Source: Bacteroides sp. (GTDB lineage: Bacteria; Bacteroidota; Bacteroidia; Bacteroidales; Muribaculaceae). From it: 64,000 nt of DNA. The DNA lies in assembly GCA_014801815.1 (NCBI GenBank), contig JAAVDM010000026.1, positions 1 to 64,000 of the forward strand. The letters run 5' to 3'. Below, one piece after another: positions 60,505-64,000 of this stretch; positions within the stretch are counted from its first letter, which is position 1, and each line of letters opens with the position of its first letter. Under the pieces are notes generated by a model. It worked only from the letters and a program-made list of their open reading frames with translations, searched no databases and had not been told where the DNA came from. A program made the position numbers and the translations under genes.

Positions 60505-61164
60505 TCAGTGGCAGTGACCGCAGCAGCCGCCTTCGTGATTGTGGTCATGTGGACCGCAGCCGTCGCCGCAGGCACCGGATTCGCAGTCATTGCATGAAGA
60601 GCCGTGATCACAGCCACAACCGCCGCAACCGTGAATAGGCTGAAGCTCTTCGGGTGTGGCATCGCGTACTTCGACTATCTCGCCTTCATACTTGACGGTT
60701 TTGCCGGCGAATGGGTGATTAAAGTCCATCTTAACCTTATCATCGACTTCGAGTACACGGCCCATGATACGGTAGCCTTCCTGTGTCATCATAGGAAGCA
60801 TAGCACCTACTTTTACCTCTTCGGCCATTGTGCCGTCTTCACGGGTGAAAATAGCCTTATCGAGTTCGAGTACATTATCGTCAAAACGCTGTCCGAAAGC
60901 TGCCTCGGGGGGAAGTACTGTCTCAAAACGGCTTCCTTTGCTGAGGTCTTTCATAGCTGCTACAAGCCCGGGTACTATTTCGTGACTCACACCGTAAACC
61001 ATAACATCCGGTTGTTCGGGAGTGGCTTCAAAAAGCTCTTCCTTAACTTCGCCGGTAGCGGGATCTACTTCAGAGAGTTTATAGCTATATGCAACAAATT
61101 TACCCGGGCCTACTACTTCAAGTTCCTTATTTTCTTTCATTTCGTCTTTGCTCATAATATTCAA
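60505..61164 (-). CDS. slyD: SlyD-like FKBP-type peptidyl-prolyl isomerase with metal-binding tail
   Basis: A 219-aa cytoplasmic protein. An FKBP domain with an inserted-flap (IF) domain covers about 20-165 (FVAYSYKL…, VMVYGVSHEIVPGLVAAMKD, LSKGSRFETVLPPEAAFGQR, FNHPFAGKTVKYEGEIVEV). The last about 45 residues are a Cys/His/Gly-rich tail (GCGGCGCDHGSSCNDC … GGCCGHCH) typical of SlyD nickel or zinc binding. SlyD proteins catalyse prolyl isomerisation, act as chaperones and deliver nickel to hydrogenases. The first ATG (61164) is used; the internal MSKDEM at 61155 is an equally possible start. Probably the last gene of the unit starting with the HD-domain protein. Confidence 0.88.
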   Translation of the reverse strand: MNIMSKDEMKENKELEVVGPGKFVAYSYKLSEVDPATGEVKEELFEATPEQPDVMVYGVSHEIVPGLVAAMKDLSKGSRFETVLPPEAAFGQRFDDNVLELDKAIFTREDGTMAEEVKVGAMLPMMTQEGYRIMGRVLEVDDKVKMDFNHPFAGKTVKYEGEIVEVRDATPEELQPIHGCGGCGCDHGSSCNDCESGACGDGCGPHDHNHEGGCCGHCH

Positions 61165-61209
61165 TATTTTTATCTATATAATATATAACGCCACAGCATA
61201 GGCCGAGGG

Positions 61210-62070
61210 TCATTCGTCCACTTCAATATCTTCCTCCTCAAGCGTTTCTATGTCATCGGAGTCGCCTGCCGGTAAGTCATCGGTCGCATTGTCCTCAGGC
61301 AGTTCGGGATGCTTGAGCTGATACTGCTGCTGCGGTATCTGTACGTTAAAGAAAAAACCTTTGGCCACTTTGTCACGCAGTCGGCGTGCCGTAGCTTCGT
61401 CAGCCTCGACTGTTAGATAGTCGAGACCCGGCTCGATGAAGTCGGCGTTAGTGGCCTGATAACCGAGTACATCAATTAAATCGTATTCATGCATGGGATA
61501 TATGACATACCATGCATTATTGGCGTCCTCACCTGTTCCGGTACTTTTGATAGCACCGAGAAGATGTTCAAGACGGTATTCCCATATCTTGGCGCTCATA
61601 TCCTTACGCTTCTCCTTGAGCACATGTACGAGGAAAGACATCTGACGCAGGTCAAACGGATTGTCACGCAGAGTCAGTTCGGCGTATTTACGTATGGTGT
61701 CTATTTCCTCTTTTGTGTGAGTGGTCTTTAGACGCAGCGGGTCGGTGACATTCGCGTAGGGCGAGACGCGATAGGGGTCGTAATCTTCCTGAAACATGTA
61801 GCCTAAATAGAGGTAACGATACTCTTCGTTGGTCATGGTGGTATCGTTGCGGTTATATTTGGCCATTAGTTTGGGGAAGTAGAAACGGCTCTGAGGGTCG
61901 AGGGTCTGTGTGCGTATGTCCTCAAGGTCAGGACGCTCTACCGTAATCTTGCGTTTACTGTCAGTCTGCTGTTGCTGACTAAGAGCAGCAGACGGTAGCA
62001 ACAGTGCGCCGGCTATTATAATCATACCCGTGATTCGGGTAATGTTATGTCTGAAAAAACTGAAAGTCAT
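61210..62070 (-). CDS. DUF4919 domain exported protein
   Basis: A 286-aa protein with signal peptide (GMIIIAGALLLPSAALSQ). The core shows the DUF4919 pattern: RFYFPKLMAKYNRNDTTMTN, EEYRYLYLGYMFQEDYDPYR, and a later AWYVIYPMHEYDLIDVLGYQ. The C-terminus is acidic (DDLPAGDSDDIETLEEEDIE). Function is unknown in the family. It overlaps the upstream membrane-protein gene by 4 nt and precedes slyD by 45 nt, so they are likely co-transcribed. Confidence 0.85.
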   Translation of the reverse strand: MTFSFFRHNITRITGMIIIAGALLLPSAALSQQQQTDSKRKITVERPDLEDIRTQTLDPQSRFYFPKLMAKYNRNDTTMTNEEYRYLYLGYMFQEDYDPYRVSPYANVTDPLRLKTTHTKEEIDTIRKYAELTLRDNPFDLRQMSFLVHVLKEKRKDMSAKIWEYRLEHLLGAIKSTGTGEDANNAWYVIYPMHEYDLIDVLGYQATNADFIEPGLDYLTVEADEATARRLRDKVAKGFFFNVQIPQQQYQLKHPELPEDNATDDLPAGDSDDIETLEEEDIEVDE

Positions 62071-62609
62071 TTGGGGGCGATATTATAAAGTGCCAAAGCT
62101 ATGACCAGCACCACACCGAGCTGCATGACGGTGATAGCGGCCGGAAAACCTTTGGCAAGAAGATAACTGAAGAAATTGCCTGACGACAGATTTACCGGTG
62201 CACCCTGTGGAGTACGTGTGTAAAGCAGGAAGCCGAGAAAGACTCCTGCCACCGTGCCTACTACCATTATGGCATAACGCAAAGCCAGTGATCCGGTCAT
62301 TGACACACCGAGCAGCCCTACCACCATACCGGCGAGCGCCCCGGCGGTAATGTAGCCCATACCGCGACGCTGTGCGGCTACGGCCGGGGGCTGCATGGCT
62401 GTGAGAGCCGTCACTACGAGAGTCATGCACAGCCAGCCTATCAGTAATGTTGAATTAAGAGGCAACAGATCGATACCGTCGCGTCGTGCCAGACTTATGC
62501 AGAGCAAAGCCAGAAACGACAGCGGCGCTGACAGTACGATACGTGAGGACAGGGTGTAGATAGCACCGAGCCACAGCAGACAACCAAGTATGATAAGAAC
62601 TATATACAT
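62067..62609 (-). CDS. Small polytopic inner-membrane protein, unknown
   Basis: A 180-aa protein with about six hydrophobic segments (IVLIILGCLLWLGAIYTLSS; LLIGWLCMTLVVTALTAM; ITAGALAGMVVGLLGVSMTG; YAIMVVGTVAGVFLGFLLY; PAAITVMQLGVVLVIALAL). Glycine-rich middle part and a conserved-looking AAITVMQLGV near the end. I do not recognise a family; DUF456-like proteins are a possible relative. It lies 73 nt after the HD-domain gene and overlaps DUF4919 by 4 nt, the translationally coupled middle member of the operon. Confidence 0.65.
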   Translation of the reverse strand: MYIVLIILGCLLWLGAIYTLSSRIVLSAPLSFLALLCISLARRDGIDLLPLNSTLLIGWLCMTLVVTALTAMQPPAVAAQRRGMGYITAGALAGMVVGLLGVSMTGSLALRYAIMVVGTVAGVFLGFLLYTRTPQGAPVNLSSGNFFSYLLAKGFPAAITVMQLGVVLVIALALYNIAPK

Positions 62610-62682
62610 GACACTCGTTTTATAGTCTTAACACATGGGAGGGTCAAAATATTGATGAGGAGGTGACAAAAAAAGAGGAATT

Positions 62683-64000
62683 TTATTCTTTCTTATCGCC
62701 TGCCGGGTCTTGAGTATCTTTTACAGAGTTGTCTGCCGGAATAATAGGTGCCTCGGGGTCAATGACAGCCGGAGATTCGGAAAGTTTATTCTCAGGTGCC
62801 GGTTTGGGTGCTACAGGTGCAGGCTCAGACTTTGCGGCGGCCGGAGCAGTACCGCGTTTCAGGTCCGGATAGGCTATACGCGAGTGATAGATTGTAGCCA
62901 GACGTTTCTTGAACGTCTCTTTGACGGTATTGATGTCCTTGAGTGATATAGGAGCTTCATTGAACATGCCGTCAGCTACAAGCGAGTCGATGATTTTATC
63001 CACAAGTGAGTTTATAGCCTGCGGCGAATAGTCGGACAGACTGCGCGAGGCGGCTTCAACACAGTCGGCCATCATCAGTATAGCCGTCTCACGGCTCTGT
63101 GGATTAGGACCGGGATACTGGAAGAGTGATTTATCTATATTCTTACCGGGATTTTCGTTAACAGCTGTATTATAGAAATACTTGGTCAGTCCCTGGCCGT
63201 GATGTTCGGATATAAAGCTCTTTATTACGGTAGGCAATTTCTCGCGGGATGCAAGAGCAAGACCTCCCGTGACGTGCGAGATTATTTTCTGTGCGCTTGT
63301 CTCGGGATTTAGGCCGGCGTGCGGGTTGACGCCATGCTGATTCTCGGTAAAGAATACCGGACTCTCCACTTTACCTATGTCATGGTATAGCGCACCGGTA
63401 CGTACCAGCGTAGTGTTGGCACCGATAGCGCGTGCGGCTTCGGTGGCCAGTGTCGAGACCTGCATAGAGTGCTGGAAGGTGCCCGGAGCCTCTTCAGCGA
63501 GTCGTCTCAGCACAGGGTTGTTGATGTCGGATAGCTCGACAAGGGTTACTGTCGATGTGAAACCGAATATTTTCTCCATTACAAGGATAAGAATGTAGGC
63601 AAACGATAGCACTACGGCATTGATAGCGAAAATACCTACATTACGCCATAGGAAGCCGCTGAGATTACCCTCAATGATAATACACAGGGTCAGATAGCAT
63701 ATCACATAGGTTATGAATGAGAACAGTGCTGTACGGAGCAGCTGCGAGCGGCGCGAAAGCTGCCGTATGCTGAATGTAGACACCAGACCCACACACAGTT
63801 CAAGGAAGATGAACTGGAACTGGAAAGTGGCTATCAGGGCTACGATAAGTACAGTTGTGACAAGACTGAATATTGCTGTACGTGCATCGAAGAATACCAG
63901 TATTGTAATCGGTACAGCTGCGAAAGGTACAAGGAAGAGACCGTTGGCGAAGAACTCGAACATCAGCACGGCGAACACTACGAAAAAGGTAATGAACGTC
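62683..64000 (-). CDS. 7TM-HD family phosphodiesterase (PgpH-like), 5' part outside the window
   Basis: Only the C-terminal part (at least 438 aa) is inside the window; the reading frame is open across the right edge, so the ATG at 63978 is not the true start. The visible part has five or six transmembrane helices (to about residue 140), then a cytoplasmic HD domain with FQHSMQVSTLATEAARAIGA, GALYHDIGKVESPVFFTENQ and the FISEHHGQGLTKYFY block, followed by a Pro/Ala-rich acidic tail (PAPVAPKPAPENKLSES). PgpH proteins hydrolyse cyclic di-AMP; the HD metal ligands (His, HD) are present. It is the first visible gene of the leftward unit with the 180-aa membrane protein, DUF4919 and slyD. Confidence 0.9.
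   Translation of the reverse strand, partial: TFITFFVVFAVLMFEFFANGLFLVPFAAVPITILVFFDARTAIFSLVTTVLIVALIATFQFQFIFLELCVGLVSTFSIRQLSRRSQLLRTALFSFITYVICYLTLCIIIEGNLSGFLWRNVGIFAINAVVLSFAYILILVMEKIFGFTSTVTLVELSDINNPVLRRLAEEAPGTFQHSMQVSTLATEAARAIGANTTLVRTGALYHDIGKVESPVFFTENQHGVNPHAGLNPETSAQKIISHVTGGLALASREKLPTVIKSFISEHHGQGLTKYFYNTAVNENPGKNIDKSLFQYPGPNPQSRETAILMMADCVEAASRSLSDYSPQAINSLVDKIIDSLVADGMFNEAPISLKDINTVKETFKKRLATIYHSRIAYPDLKRGTAPAAAKSEPAPVAPKPAPENKLSESPAVIDPEAPIIPADNSVKDTQDPAGDKKE

Noticed and set aside
1..64000. CRISPR arrays, tRNA or rRNA genes and complete insertion sequences
   Set aside because: No regularly spaced direct repeats, cloverleaf-like sequences, rRNA blocks or transposase ORFs were found on reading the window.

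Overview
The window reads as a chromosomal segment of a gut Bacteroidales bacterium, most likely Muribaculaceae (S24-7). The evidence is a complete SusC/SusD polysaccharide utilization locus, Bacteroidota-type promoters (TAnnTTTG at -7, sometimes TTTG about 20 nt upstream), no clear Shine-Dalgarno sites, secreted proteins ending in Bacteroidota-style C-terminal sorting tails, and the chromosomal order parA-parB-DUF5683-mltD. The family-level call is an inference. No rRNA, tRNA, CRISPR array or intact insertion sequence was found.

Layout: (1) 0-1.8 kb, a Sel1-repeat gene that is frameshifted and probably cut at its 5' end. (2) 2-5.4 kb (-), a MATE transporter, MalY/PatB lyase and DUF3737 operon. 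(3) 5.8-12.6 kb (+), an unusual operon: exported TPR protein, 51-aa basic protein, TPR-CHAT protease-like lipoprotein, ECF sigma factor, single-pass anti-sigma-like protein and exported caspase-like (C14) protease, then an unknown 170-aa protein and a 37-aa amphipathic peptide ORF. (4) 12.7-14.6 kb, an AT-rich membrane protein, an intergenic stretch holding remnants of two genes, and a DUF3791-DUF3990-DUF3791 toxin-antitoxin-like cassette. (5) 14.75-34.1 kb (-), a PUL whose core (SusC, SusD, GH30, SusE-like SGBP, GH3) has the order I recall for the Bacteroides beta-1,6-glucan PUL. It is extended by a beta-helix protein, a GH2 and an alginate/glucuronan lyase-GH88 fusion, with a SusR-like membrane regulator upstream. 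(6) 34.3-38.4 kb, a secreted protein, divergent AraC regulator and phenolic acid decarboxylase, and a HigBA/ImmA-type toxin-antitoxin locus in which both genes are frameshifted. (7) 38.6-47.8 kb (-), two giant paralogous secreted proteins. (8) 48.2-54.2 kb (+), MATE, parA, parB, DUF5683 and mltD. (9) 54.3-64 kb (-), a secreted protein, a frameshifted GH85 endoglycosidase, a lipoprotein, a SlyD-like FKBP, DUF4919, a small membrane protein and the C-terminal part of a 7TM-HD phosphodiesterase that runs off the right edge.

The best candidate for an undescribed system is the 5.8-12.6 kb operon. Both protease-like proteins carry export signals, and the anti-sigma-like protein has one membrane segment with a C-terminal domain predicted outside the cytoplasm. 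This suggests protease-controlled release of an ECF sigma factor across the inner membrane. That model is an inference; the domain content and gene order are seen in the sequence. Many transcription units end in long, nearly perfect inverted repeats (12 to 38 bp stems), which separate most convergent gene pairs.
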